From Arachis hypogaea (taxonomy: Eukaryota > Streptophyta > Magnoliopsida > Fabales > Fabaceae): a stretch of DNA of 64,000 nucleotides. The notes beneath the pieces were generated by a model. That model worked only from the letters and a program-made list of their open reading frames with translations, had not been told where the DNA came from and ran no database searches. The stretch covers positions 16,379,878 to 16,443,877 of the forward strand of contig NC_092054.1 in the NCBI RefSeq assembly GCF_003086295.3, read 5' to 3'. Every line of letters begins with the position of its first letter. The first letter of the stretch is position 1. Below, piece by piece: positions 11,299 through 23,524 of this stretch. The translations under genes were made by a program, and so were the position numbers.

Positions 11299-12175
11299 TC
11301 ATATGGCAGTTTTTTGCCTTCTCTGAAGATCCACTGATGAGCAACATACTAATTGTATCCAATATGGTCTGCTCTTGGCTTTCCTCTTTTCCCTCTTCAT
11401 TTCCGTAGGATATCTTGCCGGTGAGTTCCATTCTTTTGCATCGTCGTTTATCAGAGCTTGAGCTGAAGGTGATTCTTCAGTTCTATCAACACTCGTAGGA
11501 AGGATATTAGAATTAGTATTTTTTTCTTCCTTTTCAAGTAAAGTCTGAGCATCACTAGAATTAGAAAACTGAACATGAGCAGACTCTAACTGTACATCAC
11601 GTATTGAAGCATTTGTTATTACAACAGAATTTGAACCAAGTGGGGAATCATCTTGGCCAAGCATAGAAGGGAACTCGGCACTGTCTTTTTCCTTCAGATT
11701 AACAGCTCCACCAGCCACTTGAGACAATCTAAATTAGAATTGCACCATGTTAAAGCCCCTAAAATTTCAGCAATATAATTTTCCAATAGTTCCCCCATCT
11801 TATGTCAGCAAACTTGATGAAAAAGGTGCCATCAATCATCTATTGAAGTCAACAAAGCAAAAATTTCCATCAATAAATGTTTCTTGTACTAGTGGTGGAG
11901 CAGGCACAGAGCTTTAACTTTTTTGGAAGTTACTTTTTGAAAGAAAAATTGCATAATTACTTGGTATGGGAGTTAAGGGTTAAATTGGGAAAAAAATTGG
12001 ACACTAACTTCACCCAATTCCTTTTATATATAGTAGATATTATTGCATATGCTATCAAATCAAACACAGAAATTACATCTTACCTGATTTTCGATATTCA
12101 TAGGCTCTGGTTGTGAAGGAATTGGAACACTCAGCTCACCACCTTTTATCTTATGTCTTTCATAATCAAGAAGTG
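11299..12175 (-). pseudogene. Unidentified captured gene fragment (two exon-like blocks)
   Basis: Two minus-strand blocks look like exons. One (about 12173-12082) follows a CAG acceptor, encodes ALLDYERHKIKGGELSVPIP and PEPMNIENQ, and ends in a GTAAG donor. The other (about 11727-11299) encodes a polar, Ser/Glu-rich stretch with DDAKEWNSPARYPTEMKREK. The first block recalls the C-terminal part of plant CID-domain pre-mRNA regulators, but I cannot confirm this. The phase between the blocks is uncertain. They lie between the ATAD2-like fragment and the KCS/VHS pieces and are probably a further captured segment. Confidence 0.35.
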
Positions 12176-13426
12176 CCTGCAGTAGTACATCAGAAATATT
12201 AAAAACGAATAACACATTTGAAAAAGAGCATGCCTACATTTATATGCACATTTTCTGGTAAATCTTTCAGAAATCTTGAAAATGGAATAGCTAATAACAA
12301 AATAAGCATATATGTCTAAGGTATTAAATAGATTATATATAAATTTGGACAATGCCACTACTTAAGAGCCAAAATTTTCTCTAATAAAGCCATAACTTGA
12401 ACACTCATCATCTTGACATCTTACAGATCATACGGTATGCTAACATGAAAATTTCCAGGAAAGTGACATTATCTAAAATAAACCAAATGTTAATAATAGT
12501 AATGTCCACACAAATAGCCTAAACAGAGGCTTCAAAGAAACACTAAGCATGCATAGACATTTCAACAATTTGAAAACAGAATTTATTTTATAAAAGAATT
12601 TTTTTTTCAAAAGATGAAGTCTAACATTAATCTAAAACCACCTTCTCATAAAACCCACGGAAAGTCCATGAAACTGTGGTACATGTCCTGCATGTGTTAA
12701 AAACAGAACATTATAATCAGTCATAAGCAATTAATTCATCCAAAAAGCTGTCAAAATTTGGCAGCCCTTCTCCCCACACATACCCTCCAACCCCCTAAAA
12801 CAACCAAAAAAATACCACTTATTATATAATGAAAATAATAGCTTGAAAAGTATACTTTCCCATGCATAAGGAAATCGAGAAACCATTCATAATACATGGA
12901 AACAGTTAATTGGTCTCATCATCATAACCAATACACACTACCATTACCATGACATTACTTAGAAAATTAGAAAGAATGCATATCACAGATTTGAAATCTA
13001 ATAACACAGAGATACAAAGTACTATAACTTGTCCATTTGAGGAGACTCTTCAATGAGCCATGAACACAATCAAGACAAGATATGGGACGTTGGTTCTTAC
13101 TTAGGAGGTTTGAAAGATTCTCCCACTTGCCGCCATAGCTTACACGAGGTTACCTTTCAACAAAAAATTGTCTAAACATCAATGTCAATATCTAAACAAC
13201 AAAGATATCTTAAAAAATGCCAACTTGTAAAATTTATCCATGCCAGCAGAGTTTGGCATGTAATTACCATAGACATTTAATCCTAGCATCCTATAGCTAC
13301 ATCTTGTGGTTTCCTATAGCTATGTTACTCTGGATTTGAGGAAAAGAATGCCTGTAAATAAATTTATTTAGTTTGATTTGTGTATTACGACCTTCAACTT
13401 GGAACCTTTCCCTTCTTCACAGTAAT

Positions 13427-14827
13427 TTAAAAATTTGGATCATCCTCAACAAAGTTTAATAAAAAACTCAAAGCTGAGGTCTTACAATCAAGTTTGGTTT
13501 GGGAAACCCTCTTCATCATTCGTGAAATGAGCCTTTTGAGCTGTGGAATGCTCTAACCGTCGCTGCGCTCAACAAAAAGCTGCTTAATAGACTGCAATCT
13601 TGTTGAAAGTTCAGTATCTGATATCGTGGTGTCTTCAAGACTGCTACCATGAACACTTTTATTTGTATCCGTTCCATGCAAATTCCCATAAGTTGATTGG
13701 GTTTGACTCTTGGATGGTAAAGGCTCTTGTCCTGACTTATCTTTTGCTATTTAAACCCAATTTTGAAAACTTCATATAATCAGTATTTGATTAAAGGAAA
13801 ACAGTGAACGATCAATTGATAATTTGCAACCAAGCAACACGGAACCCAGCGTATTTATACGCATGCATACAGAAGTGGTAACCAAATACTAAAAGGGAGT
13901 AAATGGAATCCAGAAGTTCTACAGATTCGTCACTGATGTAACATTCATGATTATCATGCCTCAGGTCCACTCATGATGGCTAAAACACCATTAATATTAG
14001 GTACAATTTGAATGAGTTCCAGATATTATAATTTATTAATTTTACATTGGAACATAAATAACAAGCATACTGTAAATGAATCTATCCATACCTCCACGTG
14101 CAACATCAGAACTCTTCTTAGTGTGCTTCAATGCTTCATAGCTCTGATCCACACTAACCTCTGGTTCGACATTACGAAGTTGAGCACTCAATCTAGTGGC
14201 AGTTCCCAGTTGTACAACGGGAGTAGCAGGGAATGTAGACCCCCTTAATTCATTAGACAAATGAACCGGGCCACCTTGGGCAGCAATCTTGTCACAGTAT
14301 GCAACTAATGCTGGATCCATCTGTGAGATCATCTCATGCACCTGACAAATGTAAAGAGGAGAAAAAAAGAAGCAAGGTGAGTCCACAACTGAACATTTAT
14401 AGACACTGGTCATCAGCACAAAACTCCAGCTCAAAACTAATCATAAAAGGAAGTTCATTTATACCACATCACGGAGCTGACAAGCTCTACTCACAATCCA
14501 AGCACCGTTGTAATCCTCTCCATTGTAAACCTGTGGGGAAAATAAAAAGGATCAATTTCAGATAATAAAGCACTCTCAATCATTTTCAACTATGTCACAT
14601 CACAAGAATGGACATTGGATAGGACCCAGCCAAGTTAAAGGCCACAAGATGCATACCTTTGCAATGGAAACAATAAGATCAATGTCCTGCAGGAATGCAG
14701 AACGTGTAATATACCAGCCATTATCAACACGCTGTAACATGGTTACCATGTCCATCGGGTTCTGGATAATTGAGTGATAGTTAGGAGCATCTTCGTCTGA
14801 GACTGGATAATGGAAGAGATTATATCG
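13427..14827 (-). pseudogene. C-terminal bromodomain part of an ATAD2-like AAA ATPase, captured
   Basis: Four exon-like blocks on the minus strand, about 14827-14657, 14530-14465, 14341-14092 and 13746-13427, each have AG/GT borders. They encode FHYPVSDEDAPNYHSIIQNP, VYNGEDYNGAWIVSRACQLR, MISQMDPALVAYCDKIAAQG and a tail ending FLLNFVEDDPNF plus stop. This is the bromodomain and C-terminus of the plant bromodomain AAA ATPase family (Arabidopsis At1g05910 type), a chromatin-associated ATPase. The AAA core is absent. An in-frame stop interrupts the last exon near 13559, where the family has DNYSIP, and the frame then resumes to the native stop. Retained introns show capture from genomic DNA, not from mRNA. 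Confidence 0.85.
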
Positions 14828-15281
14828 CTTGTCATATAATATCCCGCCACAGAAACAGAAGAGACAAAATCAGAGAGCCAGAGAGAGAAGCTTTATGTGT
14901 TCAATTAAATATGACAATGGCCCAAGTGAAGCCAAGAATTCATGAATTTAGAACATATTAGTTGCACTTGTCCTACTTGCAATGCTTATTCGTCACATAC
15001 TCACATCAGTTATATCAATTTAAAACAATTTATAGATATTTTGGTTGGTGTATTTTAGATAGCATTCAGAGCTTGGTTAATAAAACAAAACCCATTAAGG
15101 ACTTTAGGATCATTCTACAACAATGTCATTAGAAGTTTAAGACATCAATCAGACCAAGAACAGGCCAAAAGGTTAAGAAAAAAATGTTTTGAGAATTGCA
15201 TAGACCTAGTAACAAATCTGGCATACTGAAGCATCCACAAGTATGTTAACCTAAGAATCGTTTAGGAGTCATGTAATTTGT

Positions 15282-16137
15282 TTACTTAAGGGAATCACAC
15301 AAGCTAGTGTTAACCAAAACATCACCAATCATGTTCTTGTCACTCCTTTTCAAGACATAAGCATGAGCCCACAAACCCAAAGACAAAGCACCCAATCCAG
15401 CACAGGAACTAATCACACTTTGCATGGTGTAACCGTCAGGATCATGAATCCTCTGCATCTCACAGAACATTCTCAATGCAGTGTCATACTCACCAGCACT
15501 TGCATAAGAGTCAATCATGATGTTCCATGAAACCTCACTTCTTTCGGACATTTTCTCGAACACCTTGTGTGCCAAGTCTAGAAACCCACAAGTTGCATAA
15601 AAATGAATCAAACTGTTCCAAATATGAGTATCCGATTCAAACCCAAGTTTCAATACATGAGCATTCACCTGTTTCCCTTCAGAAAGAGAGAACAAGTAAG
15701 CACATGCCTTTAATACAAAACGGTATGTGTAATTATTAGGAATAACCGCTGCACTTTGTTGTTCTCGTTCCATCATTAACATTGTTTTATAAAGTTCCAT
15801 GGACTTGTGTTTTTGGTCTGCGGTTCTAGCATAGGCTCTTATGAGTGTGTTCCACGTGAAGGAAAAAGGAACAGAGATAGCGCCAGCGACGATGGAACAG
15901 AGCTGCACGACGGAAAAAGGAGGCGAGCCCCGCGACGATGGAACCGAGCTGTGTGACGGTGCTTTCAAAGCTGAAACAGTAGCTGCACGATGATGGAACA
16001 GAGCCGCACGATAACGACGGTGGCTTCGAAGCTCGTTTCGGCGACGTCGGTGGGAGATGGACGGAGGTGAGGGAGTGAGATCGATGACGGAGAGAGGAAG
16101 GAGGAGCTCGAGGGTGATGGGAGGGATGGGTTCGCAT
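15282..16137 (-). pseudogene. PPR protein N-terminal fragment fused to GC-rich leader, captured
   Basis: The minus-strand frame (about 15870-15285) contains pentatricopeptide repeats: FTWNTLIRAYARTADQKHKS, SDTHIWNSLIHFYATCGFLD, SEVSWNIMIDSYASAGEYDT. It resembles the start of a PLS-type PPR protein, the class used in organelle RNA editing and processing. It stops after DVLVNTSLCDSLK, where intact proteins continue with more repeats, so the copy is truncated. Upstream (16137-15870) is low-complexity GC-rich sequence with repeats of ATGGAACAGAGCTGCACGA, and the PPR frame has no ATG near its start. The 16137 ATG opens a different frame. Confidence 0.75.
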
Positions 16138-16424
16138 TTAGCTGTCGTTGGAGTTAAGGTTACTGGGTTAGGTAATTGGCTAGGACATCTCAGCAGATAG
16201 GAAGAGGAGAGAAGAAGATGAAGAAGACAGAAACCTTTAAAGAGAGGTGTGAACGAGAAGGTTCTTGAACTCAGTAGAAGAACAATTTTAGTTTTTTGTT
16301 TTTTTAATATGTTTAAATGAAGAACAATTTTAATTTTTTGTTTTTTTAATATGTTTTTGTTTTGTTGTTCTAATTATTTAAAATTATAAAATTAGAATTA
16401 ATTAAATTCTAAAATTTGATTAAG

Positions 16425-16687
16425 TTAAAAGAGTATTTTTGTCTAATTAAATAAAGGAAGGATGTTTAAGTCTTTTCATTAAAATTAAATAAAATTTATT
16501 TTTTATTTTTATTTAATTAAAAGGGTATTTTAGTAAAAGTGGTGATATATTATATATTTAAAAAAGAAAAAATTAAATGCTGACGTGGAAAATAAATTCC
16601 ACTTGTTTAATTGTTATTTGTCCACATTTTAAACGTATCGGTACGTATTAATTTATGATCGTACCGTAGCAAACACCAAAAATTTTT
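16425..16687 (-). repeat. Right terminal inverted repeat of the Pack-MULE
   Basis: Reverse complement of the left end at 6812-7075. It ends GTACCGTAGCAAACACCAAA followed by a T-run and the flanking TACTCAATTTT. Just inside it, 16280-16365 contains a short two-copy tandem of AGAACAATTTTAATTTTTTG. Confidence 0.85.
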
Positions 16688-16698
16688 TACTCAATTTT

Positions 16699-17725
16699 AG
16701 AGACAAAAATTATATTTTATCTTTTATTATATTATAACTTTTAAAATACAAAATATGGATGAAGACAAAATTTTCAACTATGAGAATAATACTACATGAA
16801 CAACAAAACTAGAAAACTTCAATCACGTTAATGGCTTAATTGACAAATACGTTTCATGCCTGCACTCATGCCAATCGGCATTTGAAGCTGGAGGAGCTTA
16901 AACAGGGGTGTCACGTAGTAGGAGGACAGTGTTGCAATGGCACAACCGCTCTTAATGGTGTTATAGGTGGTGTAAGAAAAAAGTTCTGCCCGAGTTTGTG
17001 GATAACGATGCATTTTGATGTTTCAGCCATCTTTGCTCTCTGTGTATGCATGCAAATGTGAGACCAATAAATCCATTCTTAATTAAATGAACATTTAGTG
17101 TTTGTATGACATGAAAATATAGAAAAAGATATAGGAAACTTTTTTAATTAACCAACATTAACTAATATTAAGGTTTAGATTTATAATTTATAATTTAAGA
17201 TGATTTATAACATGTAGTTTAGAATCTTATATAAACAAAATAAATTTTAAAAGAATTGACTGATGTTGACTAGAAAAAATTAATTTTTTAACCTTACTCA
17301 AAAATATGTGAATACTGTGTCTTTGAAATATTTAAAATTGAAACACATGGACAATACCCAAACTTGTGATGCTCTCCTACAATTACATATTGGCATAATG
17401 GCATGTTTCATTAATGCACTGTAATCACTTCCACAACGAGTTCTTAGTCTTGGCACCATTCTCATTTCTCTCTAAAACAACTTTTTTTTTTCTTCTTTTA
17501 TTCTCTTGTTTGTTTTCCTCAAATTCTTTTCTTTTAATTTCTATATCATTTCCGTAATTTTTGAGGTCCAAACGGCTGAGATGTTTGATTTGCTTAGTCG
17601 TGTTGCCAAATTTGGTTAGAATTTCAAAATGTGTCAACTCGTTTAAGAGGTTCCCTCTACGCTGGGGTGGAGAGGGAGGGAAAGGGGTGCTCAAATGATG
17701 TATCCACCTCAGAGACGATGTTGGA
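16699..17725. other. AT-rich intergenic sequence
   Basis: No supported gene. Around 16840-17050 one frame reads GGQCCNGTTALNGVIGGVRK on the plus strand, but I cannot relate it to a family. A pyrimidine-rich stretch lies at about 17450-17530. Confidence 0.4.
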
Positions 17726-17735
17726 GTAGGTTTTT

Positions 17736-18268
17736 GACTAAATTTTTAATGTGGTCATTTTAGATTCATGGTTTTCACTTTTTTTATTTCTTAAATTCAA
17801 AATTTACTATACTAGTATATGAGATCCAACTTTAAGTACTATATTGATTCTTAAACTCTTTCTAGCATTGAGTCAACAAATGAAGTGTTGAGCTGGCTAT
17901 GACTTACTAAGTTGAACACAGGACTAAACGGTATCATTTCGTTTTAGCGCTTAAACAAAACAAAAATGAAAAGAAAAAGAAAAAAAAAAGAGTTTATATA
18001 ATGTACAAACCATTTTATCTTCTTTTATTATCTAAAACGACCATGTTTTTGTCTTGTTTAAGCGTCAAAATGAAATAATGTTATTTAACCATTTAACGTG
18101 ACAAGTCAGAAATAGTTCAGTAATTTGTTCATTGACTTAATACTAAAAAAGATCCAAAAACTAATATCATGTCTGGAGCTCGATCTTGATGACTAATATA
18201 ATAAATTTTAAATTTAAGGGACTAAAATAATAAAAGTTAATCTCAAAAACCACTATAAAAATTTAGTC
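17736..18268. mobile_element. Fold-back MITE, Mutator-like TSD
   Basis: The element is 533 bp, begins GACTAAATTTTTA and ends AAAAATTTAGTC; the two halves are diverged inverted copies over most of their length, including the internal CGCTTAAACAA block. It is flanked by GTAGGTTTTT (17726-17735) and GTAGGTTTCT (18269-18278), a 10-bp duplication with one mismatch. No coding capacity. Confidence 0.75.
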
Positions 18269-18278
18269 GTAGGTTTCT

Positions 18279-18869
18279 ATTATCTAATGCCAGTTTCTCT
18301 TTGAATGTTGCTCAAAATGTATTGTTCTGATCTTGGAATCTTTTGAATCATTTTAAATTCCAAGGAATTAGGATTCATGCCATTGTACCAAGGACTTAGT
18401 TAAGACTTATAATGGTGTCATTGAGGAGAGATCAGTTTATACTATGTTGAGTTTTATTGTAGGCTTAAACAATCTTAAGATAATTAAGCATGCTTTTGTT
18501 TCCCGTCCAATTATGGACATTTCGGCTGATGATCAAATAGACGAGAATGTTATTTGGTGAGATACATTTTGGTGAATTAAAAGGACAATTTAAACGTTGG
18601 AACATATGTTGAGAGTTTAGTTTGCGTGTTGAACTAGAGGACATGTTATGTCTTTGGTCAGTTTACTTATGATAACATGGAACTTTCTATGATGAAAAAA
18701 ATATATTCATGACCTCTAAACACTAGATATAATTTAAAATTATAAAAAATTATAGGGATAAATTTATAATATTAATTTAATTAATTAAAAAAACTGAAGA
18801 AGACAAGTGCTCTCGGTGCCTGTTGACGCCAACAACTTCTAGTTTCCATAGTGGTCGTCCTCTCCATCC
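18279..18869. other. Intergenic sequence
   Basis: No open frame or repeat could be supported. Some short stretches (about 18405-18690) look like decayed coding DNA but have stops in all frames. Confidence 0.35.
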
Positions 18870-18877
18870 TTTAGCAT

Positions 18878-21800
18878 TAGGAATGGAAACATGTCAGTCC
18901 AGATTAGGTTTTACTCTTAAAAGATTAGGTCTGTAATAGAGTATATTGGCCTAAATCTAGCTTATAGCCTGTTATAAGCTTTTTAATGAATACTGAGTCT
19001 GACTTGTTGTTAAAGTTGACCTGGTCTGAAGCCTATCAATAAGCCTGTTTTTTTTTAATAATAATTAAATTTAAGATATAATTTAATTTTAAAATTATAA
19101 AATATAAAATAATAAATTTATGGACAATATTGATACAAAATAAAAATAAAATATCGATAAATAACTATCATTGATTAAAAAAATAATATATATGAATATA
19201 TTCTCACTTGGCTACTTCTAAAATATGTAATATATCAAAATAAAAAACTTCATCAATATCAAGAGTTGTAACAAACCAACTAAACATAACATCAAATAAA
19301 AGCTAATAACTACTTAAATCAAAACAAAGTAAAGGGAATGTTGGACAATTAATCGATTAACCCCCCAAGCTTGAAAGTGATTTAATCTTTCTGTTCCAAC
19401 ACCTTGAAAAAAAAAAGCAAACATACACATATCATTAGATTTTTAAATAATATAAATGCAACAAATACTTTTTTTATTAGTACAAAAGAGAATATTCAAA
19501 ATAAAATTGTGGTCATAATCTTAATATAAATTATATGATGGTGGATACTACAATGAAGATGGCAAGAATATCTTCTCATGAAGATACTTTGGTTAAAAGT
19601 GTGGTTTATTTATTTAGCCACACTTTAAACAAAAACAACACTTTTATAAATATCAAAATGTAACCATACAATCCATTATCCAAAGGTCAAAAAAAAAATA
19701 TATTCACATAAAGACAATTATAAAATCTTCATTGTAGTATCCACCTTATATGATACCTCATTTATATATCATGAAAATTTAATTTTATTATTTTAACTAC
19801 TCACATCATACCAATATTAATATTCTCACATTTATAAAGAGAAATACTTTCTATAACATGGATACTTAGTCAAAAAAGAGAAATATTCGAAAGTTGATTT
19901 TTGTCTTTGGTTTTTTCTTCAAACCATACTTGTTCCGAAGCCAATCTCCTCCACAAATGAAAGCTTCAATGGACTCTTGATTTAGTCGAGAAGGATATTC
20001 ATCAATAACTCTTCCTCCAGCACTAAAGACAGGATCCGCTGCTATTTTAGATAAAACCTTGAACTTTAGGCTATTATTTTTCCACCACTCCAAAGCACTA
20101 AAAGATTTAGAATTGCCTTCAGGAATGTAAGCACTCTCATCAAGATAAACTTCTAATTCTGATTTTGTTGGATGAATGGCTTCCTTTTCCCGAACCATAT
20201 TCAACATTTCATCAATTCCACTGATTTCAGAACTAACCACATTAGAAGAAGCAATTAGACTATTAGTGTTAAACTCCACTTATTATTGTCTCACTATGAC
20301 ACATTTCAGCATATTCATCATACATTTTTTGTAATATATTCTTCACTTTTTCAACATTTTCAGCAGCCACATGCTCGTGTTTGTAAATTAAAGGAAAACA
20401 GAATTTAATAACATGTAATTTGCATCTAGGATCCAAAACACAAGCTAGAGACATTACCATATTGCATTCTTCCCAATATTTGTCAAATTTTTCTTTCATT
20501 GAGGTTGCCATTTCTCTCATGAAGGAATCTCTATCCTCAATAGCATCATCAATTACTTGTTTTACTCTCCAAACTTCAGGAAGGTACAAATTTACAATAG
20601 GATACTCACTACCAGAAATGGCATGAGTAGCAAGATTAAAAACTTTTAAAAGTTTGTAAATCTTCTCAACTTTCCTCTAATCCTCTGATGATGGTTTGTA
20701 ACTGTAGTGGGGTTCTCTTTCCTTATACACAGGAAACAAAGATTTAAATTTTAAAGCTACAGATAACATGTTGTAAGTAGAATTCCATCTTGTGGGACAA
20801 TCAATGATGAGTTTTTTCTCCTTCAAACGGTTGTTCTCAGCAATCTCAACAAATATTTTAAATCTTGAATCATTAAAATTGACGTACTTAACACTCTCAC
20901 AAACTTTGTGAATAATACTTTTAATTTTACCTAACCCATCTTATACCAACAAATTCAGAATGTGTGCACAGTACCTAACATGAAACAAACTACCACCAAT
21001 AGGTAATGAGTTGTTATCTGAAATAGTATCCTTAAAAGCCCTTAGACATGAATCATTATAGGAAGCATTGTCAACAGATACTGAGAAGACTTTGTTTTCA
21101 ATTCTCCAAGTCTTCAAACACTTGAAAATACCATCCCCAACATCGATGTCACGTCTAGGAGTAGGTACCTAAACAAAACTCAAAACCTTTTTTTTGAAGA
21201 TTCCACCCCGCATCAATAAAGTGACCTGTGATAACCATATATTCAACAATTTGATGGCTTGATCTCCACATATTAGTTGTCAAACTTATCTTTCTAACAC
21301 TTTGTAACAAAGCCTTCAATTGTTTCTTTTCTGCCTCATATATTGCCAAGCAATCACTTCAAGTAGTTTTGCGGGAAACTTTATGAAATTCAGAATTAGC
21401 GTATTGAAAGCCCCACATCCAAACTTCATCCTCAACAATCCTGAAAGGATCCTCATGAACCATAATTGCTGTAGCAATTATTTGTCTTATCTTCTCTTGA
21501 GAATATCTTACACCTAGTGTTGCAAAGGGATTAACACTTGAATTGGAAGGTTGAAATGGAATCAATGGTTGCTTCTTTTGTGCAGCAATATGCAATCTCC
21601 TTTGTAAGCAACTACTAGAATGCCTCCATGAGAATGTGAAGTACTAGCTCCTTTTCCTGCGTAAGAAAACATAGATTTGCAATACTTGCAAATAGCTTTT
21701 GTACCTTCAGAACTTTCAACTTGATCAAAATCTTTTCAAATTGGTGAAGTTTTCTTTCTTTTTTTTGTAATAACGGTTTCATTACTAGCATTTTCATCCG

Positions 21801-22608
21801 TGACTGATTGATTTGTAATAGTTGTTGTCTGTGTTGGTGCTGATGTAGTTGTTGGTGTTTGTAATGGAGCAATGCCAGTATCTGTTGTTGGTACTGACTG
21901 ATTAATTTCTTCTCCATTTAAAGAAATAGAATTGGCCAACGGATAACTCGGAGTTATAGATTCAGCCATTTCTAAAGGCTATTGTAATGCCTAAACAAAA
22001 ATTAACAGACATTATCTTATGATTTTTTTGACAGAATAAAATCCTAATTGATGAAAAATAAAAAATAATAAAATAAAAATTAATGACATGAGAAAGAAGA
22101 AGAAGTACGTACAGTCAAAGGAAGAGAAGATGAAGAGGATGGTAGTCTGGTAGAAGAGCGTGAAGAGTGGAGAAGGGAAGAGAAAATGACCGTGTGTATG
22201 CTTGTTTTTTTATTAATGTGGAGGAAAAGTTTTTAGAATTATTTTATTTGATTGACTTTTGATATTCCAATATCAAAGATTAAAGATATTAAGAAAATAA
22301 AAATACACATATATAATTAAAGAGACAAATGGCTTAGTGGATAAAGGTATTTTAATATGATAGAAAAATTAAGTTCAAATCTTTTTAAAAGTATTTTTAC
22401 TAGTATAATAAAACTTTATATATGTATTTGGCTATTTGCAGGCTCAGACCGGCCTGACAGGCCCAACAGGCTATTTCAAAAGCCTAGGCCTGGCCTTTTA
22501 AAGAATATAGGCTTTTTTAGTAGCCTAAGCCTATTTTCTATCAGGCCAGGCCAAACACAAGCTAGGCTGCAGGCCCCTGGCAGGCCGCCTAGCCTATTTT
22601 CACCCCTA
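18878..22608 (-). mobile_element. hAT-superfamily DNA transposon, inactive
   Basis: Ends TAGGAATGGAAA on the left and, inverted on the right, TAGGGGTGAAAATAGG; both fit the hAT terminal consensus. Flanks TTTAGCAT (18870-18877) and TCTAGCAC (22609-22616) are an 8-bp duplication with two mismatches, both transitions. Subterminal regions are rich in AGGCCT/AGCCTA-type repeats (GGCCTGGC, AGGCTT), common in plant hAT ends. The minus-strand transposase inside is broken. Confidence 0.85.
19866..21969 (-). pseudogene. hAT transposase with BED zinc finger (RICESLEEPER type), disrupted
   Basis: A single transposase can be followed from the ATG at 21969 (MAESITPSYPLANSISLNGE) to about 19866, across several frames. 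In order: a Thr/Gln-rich N-terminus; a BED-like finger near 21690-21630 (KAICKYCKSMFSYAGKGAST then paired His); the catalytic-core region (KISLTTNMWRSSHQIVEYMV, about 21290); the EVWRVKQVIDDAIEDRDSFM region (20580); and the C-terminal hAT dimerisation domain (LEVYLDES, EWWKNNSLKFKVLSKIAADP, about 20150-20010). At least four frameshifts or stops separate these blocks, for example the stop after SPI near 21736 and one near 20680. The enzyme cannot be made from this copy. Confidence 0.85.
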
Positions 22609-22616
22609 TCTAGCAC

Positions 22617-23429
22617 TGTCTTGAGAACATCCTTTTTCACTTCGTCACTGCCGGTTCCTCCTCCACTTCATTCCACAACACCACCCACTTCTCCTCCTTC
22701 CCCCACCTCAGGTGGAGAGAAAGCAAATTAATTTTGAGTTTGAACGAAAACTGAATTAACGGATCTCTAATCATCAATTTTAAATTTGAAATTTCCTCAA
22801 CAGATTTCATTGAATTCCTTTTGAAACTCTTCAATAATAACAATAATAATAATAATCCAATTACATTGAGAAGCTTTTGAAAATTATATATAAAAAAAGG
22901 AGTCAGTGGAGATCGATTCTTGTCGTCCTTCATCAACGGCACAAAACATGCCAACAAAGTTGGAGCTTCTTCGCTTCCGTCGAGAAAGACATCCATAAAA
23001 TATTTCAAGAGAAGTACGGTTAGAACATGGGGAAGAAACACTTGTGTAGTGTTTAAATGAATTGGGACTCGAACTTTGGAACGGCGGCAAGAAGCAACTA
23101 TGGAGCAACAACGAATCAAATTTCTCGTTTAAAATGAAAAGATTGTTGATGCTTCAGGAAGCGGACCACCCGCAGTGTCCAGTGGAGTTGTGGTTCTTAT
23201 GGCATCGATTGCTGTATTTCTATGGAGGCTGAGAAGAAGACCAGGTGATCTGAGTGAGATCTGCAAATACATTTATATTTGGGTCAAAACTAGCATTTCC
23301 AACAATTATTGTACGACAGTCATCCCAACCTTTCATTTGGAATCTTATTGCATGGTCGTTTAAGGACCTGATTATTCTTTCCCTAGTGAAGACATTCCCT
23401 GATAACATCTATCACACAAGTATTGGGCA
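22617..23429. other. Intergenic sequence between hAT and the nested block
   Basis: No gene supported. The minus strand at 23408-23220 is open for about 60 codons (with RIIRSLNDHAIRFQMKGWDD) and could be an exon fragment, but I do not recognise it. Confidence 0.35.
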
Positions 23430-23524
23430 ACTAAAGAATAAATTAAGAGAATTTAAGCTAAGATTTTTATAGTCGAAAGTCGACAAAAGAACTAGTTATA
23501 TGGATCAAAGACAGAATATGCTGC
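23430..23524 (+). mobile_element. Old Ty3/gypsy integrase remnant, left half
   Basis: A short decayed stretch whose translation (SYMDQRQNM) lines up with the SYADQRRKP of the gypsy integrase C-terminal region at 38190-38230. The continuation is on the other side of the CACTA element, at 47938-48160. Confidence 0.55.

Larger units (their letters stand above)
6790..16698. mobile_element. Large Pack-MULE-like element carrying captured gene fragments
   Basis: The interval is bounded by inverted repeats of about 260 bp (left about 6812-7075, right about 16425-16680). Directly outside is the same 11-mer TACTCAATTTT at 6790-6800 and at 16688-16698, as expected for one insertion with a Mutator-length duplication. 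The fit at the left end is not perfect: about a dozen bases separate the 11-mer from the start of inverted homology. Inside are pieces of unrelated plant genes in both orientations (KCS, TOM1-like VHS, ATAD2-like bromodomain, PPR) and a duplicated GC-rich leader. No MuDR-type transposase was found, so it would be nonautonomous. Alternative: two independent inverted MITEs flanking a duplicated genomic block, which the shared 11-mer makes less likely. Confidence 0.65.

Noticed and set aside
16840..17061. Possible Cys-containing gene fragment
   Set aside because: No family recognised and no splice or start evidence.
23220..23408. Minus-strand frame resembling an exon
   Set aside because: Looks coding-like but too short and unrecognised to call.
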